From contig NZ_QUAC01000219.1 in the NCBI RefSeq assembly GCF_003389455.1, positions 1 to 64,000 of the forward strand: a stretch of 64,000 bases of DNA. Reading direction: 5' to 3'. Source of the DNA: Streptomyces inhibens. GTDB lineage: Bacteria > Actinomycetota > Actinomycetes > Streptomycetales > Streptomycetaceae. Below, piece after piece: positions 24,323 to 32,630 of the stretch; position 1 is the stretch's first letter; the number at the start of each line of letters is the position of its first letter. The translations under genes and the position numbers were made by a program. Under the pieces are notes generated by a model that was not told the origin of the DNA, searched no databases, and was given only the letters and a program-made list of their open reading frames with translations.

Positions 24323-24445
24323 CTACTTCGGGGCGTGCGACATGGCGAAGATCATGACGAGCGCCACGAGGTGGATGGCGAACAGGAAGTACGCGACGCG
24401 CCACCACAGGTGCCGGTTCATCTGTTTTTGATTGTTCGGGTCCAT
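24323..24445 (-). CDS. 40-residue membrane peptide
   Basis: The reading frame runs MDPNNQKQMNRHLWWRVAYF, then LFAIHLVALVMIFAMSHAPK. It begins at an ATG preceded by GAGG at the right distance. A polar N-terminus precedes one membrane helix (VAYFLFAIHLVALVMIFAM). It lies at the head of the transfer-like locus on the same strand. Function unknown; it could be a small accessory subunit of the channel. Confidence 0.7.
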   Translation of the reverse strand: MDPNNQKQMNRHLWWRVAYFLFAIHLVALVMIFAMSHAPK

Positions 24446-24653
24446 GGGTCTGCCTCGTCCTGTCTTGGGTGCCTTGTGCAGTGTCGCTCATACGGCGGTG
24501 CGCCGGGCGCTGCCGTGAGCGAGATCGCACCCCGGCCGGAAGCGCCCCGTGCGCCGCGTCATGCGCCGCCGTGCGGCCGGGAGCACGGCGCAACGCGCGG
24601 GGAGCGGCCGGAAAAAGGCAGTGAACCGCGCCTGAATGGGGGAGGGTTGTGGG

Positions 24654-25652
24654 GTGCGGAAATTCTGGGTGGCCGGTGGGCTCGGTGTGGGGCTGGTGTT
24701 CTGCCTGCTCGCGCTGCTTGTGATCGGTACGTACACGGCGGCGGCCGGACTGCTCGGCGGCCGGGCGGTCGGGCTGGCGAAGGGCGCGGTGCCGGCCGCG
24801 TATCAGTCGTTGGTGCAGAAGTGGGGGACGCTGTGCCCGGCGATAAGCCCCGCGCTGCTGGCGGCGCAGCTCTATCAGGAGAGCGGCTGGAACCCGAAGG
24901 CGCAGAGCCCGGCGTCCGCGCAGGGGATGGCGCAGTTCATCCCGGGCACCTGGCAGACGCACGGCGTCGACGGGAACGGCGACGGCAAGAAGGACGTGTG
25001 GGACCCGGAGGACGCGATTCCGTCGGCGGCCTCGTACGACTGTGAGCTGGCGAGCTATGTGAAGGGCGCGGCGGGCGATGCCACGCACAACATGCTCGCC
25101 GCGTACAACGCCGGGGCGTACCGGGTCATCCAGTACAACGGGGTGCCGCCGTATCGCGAGACCCAGAACTATGTGAAGACGATCACGACGCTGGCGAAGA
25201 GCTTCGAGGCGCCGGCGGGGCCGGTCGCGCCGTCGAAGCAGGCCGCGGGTGCCATCTACTTCGCGCAGGGCAAGCTGGGCACGCCCTACAAGTGGGGCGG
25301 TAACGGGACGCCCGAGGAGGGCGGGCGGTTCGACTGTTCGGGGCTGACCAAGGCCGCGTACCACTCCGTCGGTATCGAGCTGCCGCGGGTGGCGAACGAC
25401 CAGTGGAACGCCGGCCCGCATCCCAAGCGGGACGAGCTGCTCCCGGGTGACCTGGTGTTCTTCGCGTACGACCTGAACGATCCGCGGTCGATCCACCATG
25501 TGGGGATCTATGTGGGTGGCGGGTACATGATCAACGCGCCGTACACCGGGGCCGTGATCCGCTTCGACAAGATCGATACGCCGGACTACATCGGCGCGAC
25601 CCGCGTCACCTCGGATGGCGCAAAAGCGCTGCCCGGCACGAACGCTGCGTGA
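24654..25652 (+). CDS. Lytic transglycosylase / NlpC-P60 cell-wall hydrolase
   Basis: 332 residues from the GTG that follows GGGGGAGGG. An N-terminal membrane anchor (VAGGLGVGLVFCLLALLVIG) is followed by an SLT domain with the catalytic Glu in LYQESGWNPKAQS and QGMAQFIPGTWQTHG, and by a C-terminal NlpC/P60 domain with Cys in RFDCSGLTKAAYHSVG and His in HHVGIYVGGGYM. Such bifunctional enzymes (VirB1/TcpG-like) open peptidoglycan for the assembly of transfer channels. It is divergent from the minus-strand transfer genes, supporting that role. Confidence 0.93.
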   Translation: MRKFWVAGGLGVGLVFCLLALLVIGTYTAAAGLLGGRAVGLAKGAVPAAYQSLVQKWGTLCPAISPALLAAQLYQESGWNPKAQSPASAQGMAQFIPGTWQTHGVDGNGDGKKDVWDPEDAIPSAASYDCELASYVKGAAGDATHNMLAAYNAGAYRVIQYNGVPPYRETQNYVKTITTLAKSFEAPAGPVAPSKQAAGAIYFAQGKLGTPYKWGGNGTPEEGGRFDCSGLTKAAYHSVGIELPRVANDQWNAGPHPKRDELLPGDLVFFAYDLNDPRSIHHVGIYVGGGYMINAPYTGAVIRFDKIDTPDYIGATRVTSDGAKALPGTNAA

Positions 25653-25857
25653 ACATAGGGCCCTGAACTGCGGTGATGAGTCAAGCTTCGATAACGTCCT
25701 GGTGATCATCCGGTGGAGACTGGAACGCCCGGGGCGGGCATCGCGTTTCCTTGGCGTGGGGGCGTAGCAGAGCTTGCAGCAGCACACGCTCGACGACCAC
25801 GGGGGTTGGCACAACACGTAGGCGCTCGCGCGCGCGAAAGATAAGGGGTCGCGGCAG

Positions 25858-26601
25858 ATGGCTGGACTCGCACTCGAGGGGCCGAACCCCGACGTCGACA
25901 TGCTCGACGGCATCAACGGCCTCGCGAAGGATGCCCCCCACTGGGTCAACAAAGCCATGGAGTACATCGGCGAGTACGGCATCATCGCCGGCCTCGCGGT
26001 GCTGTGTCTGATCGCCTGGTGGTCCGCGCGCCGCAGGCCGGGCGCGCCGTCCGCCGTCGCGGGTCTGGTCTGGGCGCCGCTGGCCGCCGGTATCGCGCTG
26101 CTGGCCAACATCCCGATCCGGGCGTTCGTCGAGCGGCCACGGCCGTTCAAGGACCACGCCGGTCTGGAAGTGCTGATCCCCGGCAAGAGCGACTTCTCGT
26201 TCGTGAGCGATCACGCCACGCTCACCATGGCGGTCGGCGTCGGCTTGTTCATCGCCCACCGCAAGTACGGCCTGATCGGGATCCTGCTGGCGCTCGCGGA
26301 GGGCTTCTGCCGCGTCTACATGGGCGTTCACTACCCGACCGATGTGGTCGGTGGTTTCGCGCTGGGCACGGCCGTCGCGCTGCTGCTCGCACCGCTCGCA
26401 CAGGCGCTGCTGGTGCCGCTGACGACGGCGATCGGCCGCTCGCCGCTGGCGTGGCTGGTGCGGGCAACGGGTGTCGAGGCGGCGGACGGCGCGGTCGCCG
26501 GCGGCCGTGCGGGGCAGGGCGCCGAGGGCAGCCGGGTGGTGGCCACGGGGGCCGCGATGCCGGGCGGACACAAGGAGCGGGACAAGGACCTGGCGGCCTG
26601 A
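25858..26601 (+). CDS. PAP2 family phosphatase
   Basis: 247 residues with about five membrane helices. The three PAP2 motifs are present in slightly variant form: FVERPRPFKDH (motif 1), FVSDHATLTMAV (motif 2, with SDHA in place of SGHA) and CRVYMGVHYPTDVVGG (motif 3, with catalytic His and Asp). The enzyme probably dephosphorylates undecaprenyl or other lipid phosphates at the outer face of the membrane. The C-terminal 60 residues are Gly/Ala-rich and charged. A 16-bp-stem terminator follows. Confidence 0.9.
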   Translation: MAGLALEGPNPDVDMLDGINGLAKDAPHWVNKAMEYIGEYGIIAGLAVLCLIAWWSARRRPGAPSAVAGLVWAPLAAGIALLANIPIRAFVERPRPFKDHAGLEVLIPGKSDFSFVSDHATLTMAVGVGLFIAHRKYGLIGILLALAEGFCRVYMGVHYPTDVVGGFALGTAVALLLAPLAQALLVPLTTAIGRSPLAWLVRATGVEAADGAVAGGRAGQGAEGSRVVATGAAMPGGHKERDKDLAA

Positions 26602-26653
26602 CCGGACGAACTCCCCGACACCTCTCCGGGAAAGAACCACGACCTGGCGGATG

Positions 26654-26690
26654 CGGACGGCCCGGCCCCTCGCGGGGGCCGGGCCGTCCG
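26654..26690. terminator. Bidirectional terminator
   Basis: A perfect 16-bp stem (CGGACGGCCCGGCCCC and its complement) with a 5-base loop lies between the convergent PAP2 gene and the BBE-type oxidase gene. It can serve both strands. Confidence 0.85.
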
Positions 26691-26702
26691 TGTCCGCCGG
26701 TG

Positions 26703-28322
26703 TCAGAGCGCCTGCGGGAAGGTGCTGAACAGCCGCTGCGGGTCGTAGGTCCGCTTGACCGTGGCGAGGCGGCCGGCGGCCGCGCCGTAGTAGGCGGACT
26801 TCCAGTCGGTCAGGCCGGGGTCGGTGTAGTTCTGGTAGGCGGCGCCGGAGGAGTGACGGCGCATCGCGTCATGGAAGGAATTCAGCCAGGCTGTGCGCGT
26901 GCCGGGCGAACTGTTCGACGGCCAGGACGTCAAGTACTGGGCGAGGAAGCGCGATCCGCGGTGGACGAAGGCGGTGTCGGTGCGGCCGACGCGGTTGATC
27001 GCGCCGCCCAGCGCCGTCAGCGCCACATTGCCGTTGACGCCCTTGCGGCCGCCGCTCTCGATCTGGTCCATCAGCGTGCGGATACCGGTCGCGGACAGCG
27101 AGCGGTCGAAGAAGTGCGAGCGGGCGGCGTAGGTCTCGCGGCCCAACTGGCCGGCGCCGGTGTGGCCCGGCAGCGAACCCGGCATATGGCACTGGGCGGT
27201 GGACTTGGACGAGCAGCCGGCGTAGGTCTCCATCGCGTCCAGATAGCCGATCGGGGTGAGGCGGACGGTGGTGGCGGGGCCGGGGCCGCCGGGCTGGTCG
27301 GCGAGCTTGTCGACGGCGTTCTGCAGCTCGCGGTAGCCGCCCAGGGAGAAGGCCGCGACGGAGACCGCCGGGGTGCCGCCGGGGCGCGCGTCGAGATGGC
27401 AGGCGGACCATATCTCGTCGGCCTGCACCGGGCCCCACTTCTGCCAGGACGCCACGACCTTCGCCGCCTTGGCCCACGGCCAGGTCATGTACGCCATCAC
27501 CGCGCGGGGCGCCGGATGCGTACGGAAGCGGAGTTCGGTGACCACACCGAAGTTGCCGTTGCCGGCGCCGCGCAGCGCCCAGAAGAGGTCGGCGTGCTGG
27601 TTCTTGTCGCAGTCGACGGTCTTGCCGTCGGCCGTGACCAGGGTGGCGCCGACGAGGCTGTCGCAGGTCAGGCCGTACGCACGGGAGACCACGCCATGGC
27701 CGCCGCCGAGGGTGAGGCCGGATATGCCGACGGTGGGGCAGGAGCCCCCGGGTATCGTCACGCCGTGCGCCCCGAGGCCCTGGTAGACGTCGATGAGCTT
27801 GGCGCCGGCGCCGATGCGGGTGATGCCGCCGGACGGCGCGCCGACCTTGGCGAGGGCGGAGACGTCGATGATGAGCTTGCCGTTGCCGCTGGACCAGCCC
27901 GCGTAGGAGTGGCCGCCGCTGCGGATGGCGACCGGGGCGTCGTAACGCCGGGCGAAGGCGAGGCATTCGGCGATGTCGGACGGGTGCTTGACGTACGCGA
28001 TGGCCGAGGGCTTCAGCGTGTCGTAGCGGGTGTTGTAGAGGCGCCGGGCGGTCGCGTACGCGGCGTCGGAGGCCCGTATCAGCTGCCCGTCCAGGCTCTT
28101 GCCCAGCGCGGCCCAGGAGGACTGGGTGGCGCGGGCCCTGACGGCGCCGGCGGGGGCGGAGGCCGCGTTGGTCCGCGCGGCGTCGGCGCCGGTGGCCGCC
28201 CCGGCGGCGGATCCGGAGGACGTCGCGCCCGCCTTGGCGGTCTTGGTGTCGCAGCCGGTGGCCCAGGCGACCGAGGTCGCCGCCAGTCCGCCGCCGGCCT
28301 GCAGGAGTGTGCGCCGCTTCAC
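26703..28322 (-). CDS. Secreted BBE-type FAD-linked oxidase
   Basis: 539 residues from the GTG at 28322. The N-terminus KRRTLLQAGGGLAATSVAWA has a Tat-like twin-arginine segment, and ATGC follows, which could make it a lipoprotein. The FAD domain carries RSGGHSYAG (His for covalent FAD) and GGSCPTVGISGLTLGGGHG (Cys for the second covalent bond), so FAD is probably bicovalent. The C-terminal BBE motif YQNYTDPGLTDWKSAYYG is present. Family members oxidise sugars, alkaloids or polyketide alcohols outside the cell. The substrate is unknown. Confidence 0.9.
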   Translation of the reverse strand: MKRRTLLQAGGGLAATSVAWATGCDTKTAKAGATSSGSAAGAATGADAARTNAASAPAGAVRARATQSSWAALGKSLDGQLIRASDAAYATARRLYNTRYDTLKPSAIAYVKHPSDIAECLAFARRYDAPVAIRSGGHSYAGWSSGNGKLIIDVSALAKVGAPSGGITRIGAGAKLIDVYQGLGAHGVTIPGGSCPTVGISGLTLGGGHGVVSRAYGLTCDSLVGATLVTADGKTVDCDKNQHADLFWALRGAGNGNFGVVTELRFRTHPAPRAVMAYMTWPWAKAAKVVASWQKWGPVQADEIWSACHLDARPGGTPAVSVAAFSLGGYRELQNAVDKLADQPGGPGPATTVRLTPIGYLDAMETYAGCSSKSTAQCHMPGSLPGHTGAGQLGRETYAARSHFFDRSLSATGIRTLMDQIESGGRKGVNGNVALTALGGAINRVGRTDTAFVHRGSRFLAQYLTSWPSNSSPGTRTAWLNSFHDAMRRHSSGAAYQNYTDPGLTDWKSAYYGAAAGRLATVKRTYDPQRLFSTFPQAL

Positions 28323-28585
28323 TGGGATGAATCCCCCTCGATGTCGTACGGTCCTGCCCCGCCTGCCGATCGCCCGGCGCGGGTCGATGCGCCGGTGCTC
28401 GCGGGGCACGTGCCGGGAACACAGCTCCGGGCGGGTGCGGCGGCGCGCTTCCCCCCGCCCGCTGTGCCCGGTATTGCTCCGCACTGTCCGGTGCTGTCCT
28501 TGAAGTCCATTACCGGTGCGGCGCTGTTGCCTTCCCCACTACCCAGATGCGGTAGGGGCGTTGGGGGTTCCCGGAACGGACTCCC
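28323..28585. other. Intergenic region upstream of BBE oxidase
   Basis: About 260 bases without a convincing gene, presumably holding the oxidase promoter on the minus strand. Confidence 0.5.
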
Positions 28586-28765
28586 TCATTCCAGGGGGCG
28601 CCCGGCGCCGGATCCGGCGCCGACGTCGGCCAGATGGCGCTCCGCGTCCGTACGCGCCTGTGAGCGGGCGCGCCGGGCCGGTCCCCGCCAGCCGCAGGTG
28701 CAGCGGGCCGTACAGAAGGAACCACGTTCGGTGGTGGAGGTCGCATGGGGAGCTCGGTCGGGCAC
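28586..28765 (-). CDS. Small Cys-rich protein, 59 residues
   Basis: From a GTG at 28765 the frame reads VPDRAPHATSTTERG, then SFCTARCTCGWRGPARRARS, then QARTDAERHLADVG and a Gly-rich end. The CxxxCxCGWRGPARR core looks like a conserved small actinobacterial protein, with Cys18, Cys22 and Cys24 possibly binding a metal. The recurring Arg and the composition of the core differ from shadow frames. No good ribosome site is seen, so the start is uncertain. It points the same way as the BBE oxidase gene. Confidence 0.6.
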   Translation of the reverse strand: MPDRAPHATSTTERGSFCTARCTCGWRGPARRARSQARTDAERHLADVGAGSGAGRPLE

Positions 28766-28938
28766 CCGGCCACGCTACGCGCCCCGGACGCCGATGCGTG
28801 ACGAGCCCCGTCAACGGTCGTTGAACGGATCGGTCGACGGAACGTCAGGTGCGGCGTTGGCGGAACGTTGGACCCTCCCGAGCGGACCGGCCGGCCCAGG
28901 CCGTTCCCGAAGACAGCGGCCGAGGGGGCTCGTACGCG

Positions 28939-29805
28939 ATGGTGGTGCAGGACAGGCGAGGCGGCGGCGCGGCCGCCGTGGCCGTGGCGTGCGGGACGGG
29001 TCTGGCGGTCGGGCTGCTGGCGACGGGCTGTTCCCCGGAGGGTGCCGCGGCCGACGACCAGGAGCCGTCCGGCCGGGCCGCCGCCGCTGCCGCCGCGACG
29101 GTACGGGGCAGCGCCGACGCACTGGTGCGGGCCGGCTCGGCCAGGGTCCGTACGGCCATGGAGACGGTCAGCGGCGGCACCCGCGTCGCCATCCGCGGCA
29201 CCGGCGGCTATGACTTCGCCACCAGCAGCGGGCGGCTGCGCGTCGTACTCCCCGACCCTGCGGGCAAGCCCAGCGGCGGCCATCAGCCGATCACCGAGAT
29301 CCTTGCGCCGGGCGCGCTGTACATGAAGAACCGCGGGGCGGGGGTGCCCGCCGACAAGTGGGTGCGGGTGGACACCGCCTCGCTGACCGACGGGAATCTG
29401 GTCACCGGCGGCGCGACCGATCCGCTGGCCGCCGCCGAACTGCTGCGCGGCGCACGGGAAGTGACGTATCAGGGCGAGGAGCGGATGGACGGCGCCGTGG
29501 TGCGGCACTACCGCGGCACGACGGACATCGGGACGGCCGCCAAGGCGGCGTCGTCGCGCACCCGGTCCGCGCTGGTCGCCGCGGAAAAGGGGTTCACCAC
29601 CGACGCGGTGCCGTTCGACGCGTATCTGGACGAGGCCGGGCGGCTGCGCAAGGTGCGCCAGTGGTTCCACTTCGCGAACGGTGCGCCCAACGGGGCGTCG
29701 GTGATCTCCACGACGGAGCTGTCCGGCTTCGGCGCGTGGGTCGCGGTGCGGCTGCCGGACGAGCGCGACATCTACGCGGGGAAGATCGCTTCGGCCGCGT
29801 CGTAG
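28939..29805 (+). CDS. LolA/LppX-like lipoprotein
   Basis: 288 residues from the ATG at 28939, after GAGGGGG. The signal peptide ends in a lipobox (VGLLATGC, Cys31). The mature part includes ADALVRAGSARVRTAMETVS, EILAPGALYMKNRG, DKWVRVDTASL and TEDIG-like strands; TFDAYLDEAGRLRKVRQWF corresponds to the VWLDAxGRxxRv signature of actinobacterial LppX-type lipoproteins. Probably a surface lipid- or stress-related carrier; function not established. Confidence 0.75.
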   Translation: MVVQDRRGGGAAAVAVACGTGLAVGLLATGCSPEGAAADDQEPSGRAAAAAAATVRGSADALVRAGSARVRTAMETVSGGTRVAIRGTGGYDFATSSGRLRVVLPDPAGKPSGGHQPITEILAPGALYMKNRGAGVPADKWVRVDTASLTDGNLVTGGATDPLAAAELLRGAREVTYQGEERMDGAVVRHYRGTTDIGTAAKAASSRTRSALVAAEKGFTTDAVPFDAYLDEAGRLRKVRQWFHFANGAPNGASVISTTELSGFGAWVAVRLPDERDIYAGKIASAAS

Positions 29806-29955
29806 GGCCGGGCGTCGCGGTGTGGCGGGGCATGTGACGGGGGTGCTTGCCGAATGGCGGAAATGGTCCATCCGTGCCATGCGCGGGGCGTGGAGGCGTC
29901 CTTACGCTGGACGGTAACCACCCAAGGCGTGGGAAGGCGCTCGGAGGAGGAGGTG

Positions 29956-30174
29956 TTGTACGTGGCCGGGCACCGCAGTACGACGGTTCAGGAGCACGTA
30001 GCCCTCGTCGAGATCGACCTGACCGGTGAGCTGATGATCGCGGCCGCGGCCGCGAGCGAGGATCGGCTCAGCCCGGACCGTATCGACGAGGTACTGGACG
30101 TGGAGGGTGCGGACGGCGACGGCGCGGACCGGCTGCCGTCGTGGCCCAGGTCCCCGGGACGCTCCCCTGGTTAG
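29956..30174 (+). CDS. Small conserved hypothetical protein
   Basis: 72 residues if the TTG at 29956 is used, five bases after GGAGGAGG; a GTG at 29962 is the alternative. The sequence LYVAGHRSTTVQEHVALVEI, then DLTGELMIAAAAASEDRLSP, then DRIDEVLDVEGADG looks like a genuine small protein with acid-rich helices. No function recognised. Upstream in-frame sequence lacks coding character. It converges with csoR. Confidence 0.65.
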   Translation: MYVAGHRSTTVQEHVALVEIDLTGELMIAAAAASEDRLSPDRIDEVLDVEGADGDGADRLPSWPRSPGRSPG

Positions 30175-30215
30175 GGCCGCTCCGGCGGATCGGGCGCGGT
30201 ACGCCCCGTAGCGCC

Positions 30216-30632
30216 TCAGGTGCGCAGCATCCGCTCGATGGCCTTGGTCGCTTCCTGGACCTTGGCGTCGATGGCCTCGGGGCCCTTGACGGCAGCGTCG
30301 GCGACGCAGTGCCGCAGATGTTCTTCCAGGAGCTGGAGCCCGAAGGACTGCAGGCCCTTCGTGCTGGCCGAGACCTGGGTGAGTATGTCGATGCAGTAGA
30401 CATCCTCTTCGAGCATCCGCTGGAGTCCGCGGATCTGGCCCTCGATCCGGCGGAGTCGCTTGATGTGCGCGTCTTTTTGCTTTGCGTAGCCGTGCATACC
30501 GGCTACCGGGGAGGTCTCTGCGTGATCCGTCACGGTTTGGGCCCCGCCTCGGGGGTCGGTTTTCGGCTGCGAGGTGTGGCCGGCCGCGGCGGCTGCGGTG
30601 CTGCCGTTGGTGTCGGCGTCCGTGGTCGTCAT
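30216..30632 (-). CDS. csoR: CsoR-type metal-sensing repressor
   Basis: 138 residues. After a long disordered N-terminus the CsoR/DUF156 fold begins: HIKRLRRIEGQIRGLQRML, EEDVYCIDILTQVSASTKGL, and LEEHLRHCVADAAV. The Cys in VYC, the His in EEHLRH and the next Cys form the Cu(I) C-H-C site. Cu(I) binding releases the protein from DNA. An excellent operator palindrome lies 30 bases upstream (30662-30682), indicating autoregulation. No copper ATPase or chaperone gene is in the window. Confidence 0.92.
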   Translation of the reverse strand: MTTTDADTNGSTAAAAAGHTSQPKTDPRGGAQTVTDHAETSPVAGMHGYAKQKDAHIKRLRRIEGQIRGLQRMLEEDVYCIDILTQVSASTKGLQSFGLQLLEEHLRHCVADAAVKGPEAIDAKVQEATKAIERMLRT

Positions 30633-30661
30633 GGCCGTCTCCCGTGGTATCTAGGCGATCT

Positions 30662-30682
30662 ATATACCCCTGGTGGGTATAT
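30662..30682. promoter_or_regulatory. CsoR operator
   Basis: ATATACCC and GGGTATAT, perfect 8-bp arms around CTGGT, match the TACCC-N-GGGTA type of CsoR box. It is 30 bases from the csoR start and about 145 bases from the divergent DUF47/Pit operon. Confidence 0.85.
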
Positions 30683-30826
30683 GGTACCGAACTTTGCGGG
30701 CACCTGAGGTACCCCGTGCAGAGCATGCTGCCCGATGGGCGACACTGAAGGAATGCCGGTTAGCAGTGGCTGGATGATGCGCCTAGCATCAACTCGACCG
30801 AATCCGATGCACCCCGAGGATTTCAC

Positions 30827-31447
30827 GTGCGCTTTCGTCTGACCCCCAGGGAGACGAGCTTCTACGACATGTTCGCCGCCTCCGCGGACAACATCGTCAC
30901 GGGCTCCAAGCTCCTGATGGAACTGCTCGGGGCCGACGCCTCCGCGCGGACAGAGATCGCCGAGAGGATGCGGGCGGCTGAGCACGCGGGTGATGACGCG
31001 ACACACGCGATCTTTCACCAGCTGAACTCCTCGTTCATCACGCCGTTCGACCGCGAGGACATCTACAACCTCGCCTCGTCGCTCGACGACATCATGGACT
31101 TCATGGAAGAGGCCGTCGATCTGGTCGTCCTCTACAAGGTCGAGGAGCTGCCCAAGGGCGTCGACCAGCAGATCGAGGTGCTGGCGCGGGCGGCGGAGCT
31201 GACCGCCGAGGCCATGCCGAATCTGCGCACGATGTCGAACCTCACCGAGTACTGGATCGAGGTCAACCGCCTGGAGAACCAGGCCGACCAGATCCACCGC
31301 AAGCTGCTCGCGCACCTCTTCAACGGCAAGTACGACGCCATCGAGGTCCTCAAGCTCAAGCAGATCGTGGACATCCTGGAGGAAGCGGCGGACGCGTTCG
31401 AGCACGTCGCCAACACGGTCGAGACCATCGCGGTAAAGGAGTCCTGA
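30827..31447 (+). CDS. DUF47 (PhoU-like) partner of Pit transporter
   Basis: 206 residues, all-helical, with the DUF47 features LTPRETSFYDMFAASADNIV, ERMRAAEHAGDDATHAIFHQ, FDREDIYNLASSLDDIMDFM and EVLKLKQIVDILEEAADAFE. DUF47 proteins resemble PhoU and are encoded with Pit phosphate permeases, whose activity they are thought to gate. The GTG start is used. The permease gene follows after 9 bases. Confidence 0.93.
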   Translation: MRFRLTPRETSFYDMFAASADNIVTGSKLLMELLGADASARTEIAERMRAAEHAGDDATHAIFHQLNSSFITPFDREDIYNLASSLDDIMDFMEEAVDLVVLYKVEELPKGVDQQIEVLARAAELTAEAMPNLRTMSNLTEYWIEVNRLENQADQIHRKLLAHLFNGKYDAIEVLKLKQIVDILEEAADAFEHVANTVETIAVKES

Positions 31448-31456
31448 GCCCCGGCC

Positions 31457-32455
31457 ATGGACACCTTCGCGCTTGTCGTGACCATTGCGGTCGCGCTCGG
31501 TTTCACATACACCAACGGCTTCCACGACTCCGCGAACGCCATCGCGACCTCCGTCTCCACACGGGCACTGACCCCGCGGGCGGCGCTGGCGATGGCCGCC
31601 GTGATGAACCTCGCCGGTGCCTTCCTCGGCAGCGGGGTCGCCAAGACGGTCAGCGAAGGACTGATCGCCACTCCCCATGGCAGCAAGGGGATGGGCATTC
31701 TCTTCGCCGCGCTGCTCGGCGCGGTGGTCTGGAACCTCGTCACCTGGTACTTCGGGCTGCCCTCGTCGTCCTCGCACGCGCTGTTCGGCGGCATGGTCGG
31801 TGCGGCGCTCGCCGGTGGCACCACGGTGATCTGGTCCGGGGTGATCGAGAAGGTCGTCCTGCCGATGTTCATCTCGCCGGTCATCGGCCTGGTGCTCGGC
31901 TATCTGGTGATGGTCGCCATCCTGTGGATCTTCCGTAAGGCCAACCCGCACAAGGCCAAGCGTGGTTTCCGCATAGCCCAGACCGTCTCCGCCGCGGGTA
32001 TGGCGCTCGGCCACGGTCTGCAGGACGCGCAGAAGACCATGGGCGTGGTCGTGATGGCCCTGGTCATCGCCGATGTCGAGGGCAAGAACGAGGCCATCCC
32101 GATCTGGGTCAAGCTGGCCTGTGCGATCACCCTGTCGCTCGGTACGTACGCGGGCGGCTGGCGCATCATGCGCACGCTCGGCCGGCGGATCATCGAGCTG
32201 GACCCGCCGCAGGGCTTCGCCGCGGAGACCACGGCCGCCTCGGTCATGTACACCGCGTCGTTCATGTTCCACGCGCCGATCTCCACGACCCATGTCATCA
32301 CCTCCGCGATCATGGGTGTGGGCTCCACCAAGGGCTCGCGCGCGGTGCGCTGGGGCGTCGCCAAGAACATCGTGATGGGCTGGTTCATCACCATGCCGGC
32401 GGCGGCGCTGGTCGCGGCGCTGGCGTACTGGCTCGTGCGGCTGGCCTTCAGCTGA
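31457..32455 (+). CDS. pit: Low-affinity inorganic phosphate transporter, Pit family
   Basis: 332 residues, about ten membrane helices. The duplicated Pit signature is visible: FTYTNGFHDSANAIATSVST in the N-half and GHGLQDAQKTMGVVVMALVI plus FHAPISTTHVITSAIMGVG in the C-half; the middle has WYFGLPSSSSHALFGGMVG. Pit proteins import phosphate, mostly as neutral metal-phosphate complexes, with protons. It is co-transcribed with DUF47 and convergent with the high-affinity pst operon, sharing a terminator. Confidence 0.95.
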   Translation: MDTFALVVTIAVALGFTYTNGFHDSANAIATSVSTRALTPRAALAMAAVMNLAGAFLGSGVAKTVSEGLIATPHGSKGMGILFAALLGAVVWNLVTWYFGLPSSSSHALFGGMVGAALAGGTTVIWSGVIEKVVLPMFISPVIGLVLGYLVMVAILWIFRKANPHKAKRGFRIAQTVSAAGMALGHGLQDAQKTMGVVVMALVIADVEGKNEAIPIWVKLACAITLSLGTYAGGWRIMRTLGRRIIELDPPQGFAAETTAASVMYTASFMFHAPISTTHVITSAIMGVGSTKGSRAVRWGVAKNIVMGWFITMPAAALVAALAYWLVRLAFS

Positions 32456-32510
32456 CCGTCACCGCACAGCTGCTGAGCACGAGAAGCCGGCAGCCGCTGA
32501 GCACAAGAAT

Positions 32511-32543
32511 GGGCCCGCCCCCCCGGGAAGGAGGGGCGGGCCC
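32511..32543. terminator. Bidirectional terminator between pit and pstB
   Basis: GGGCCCGCCCC pairs perfectly with GGGGCGGGCCC around an 11-base loop; TTCGTCTT follows on the plus strand. Confidence 0.88.
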
Positions 32544-32630
32544 TTCGTCTTGCGGTGGCACCGCCATGCAGCACCGCAGGACGTGGGTGGGGGCGGCCCG
32601 GCCGGAGCCAGGGGCCGCCGCGCGGCCGGC

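Noticed and set aside
26004-29213. 1069-codon open frame on the plus strand
   Set aside because: It runs through PAP2, a terminator and antisense to the BBE oxidase; no domain matches.
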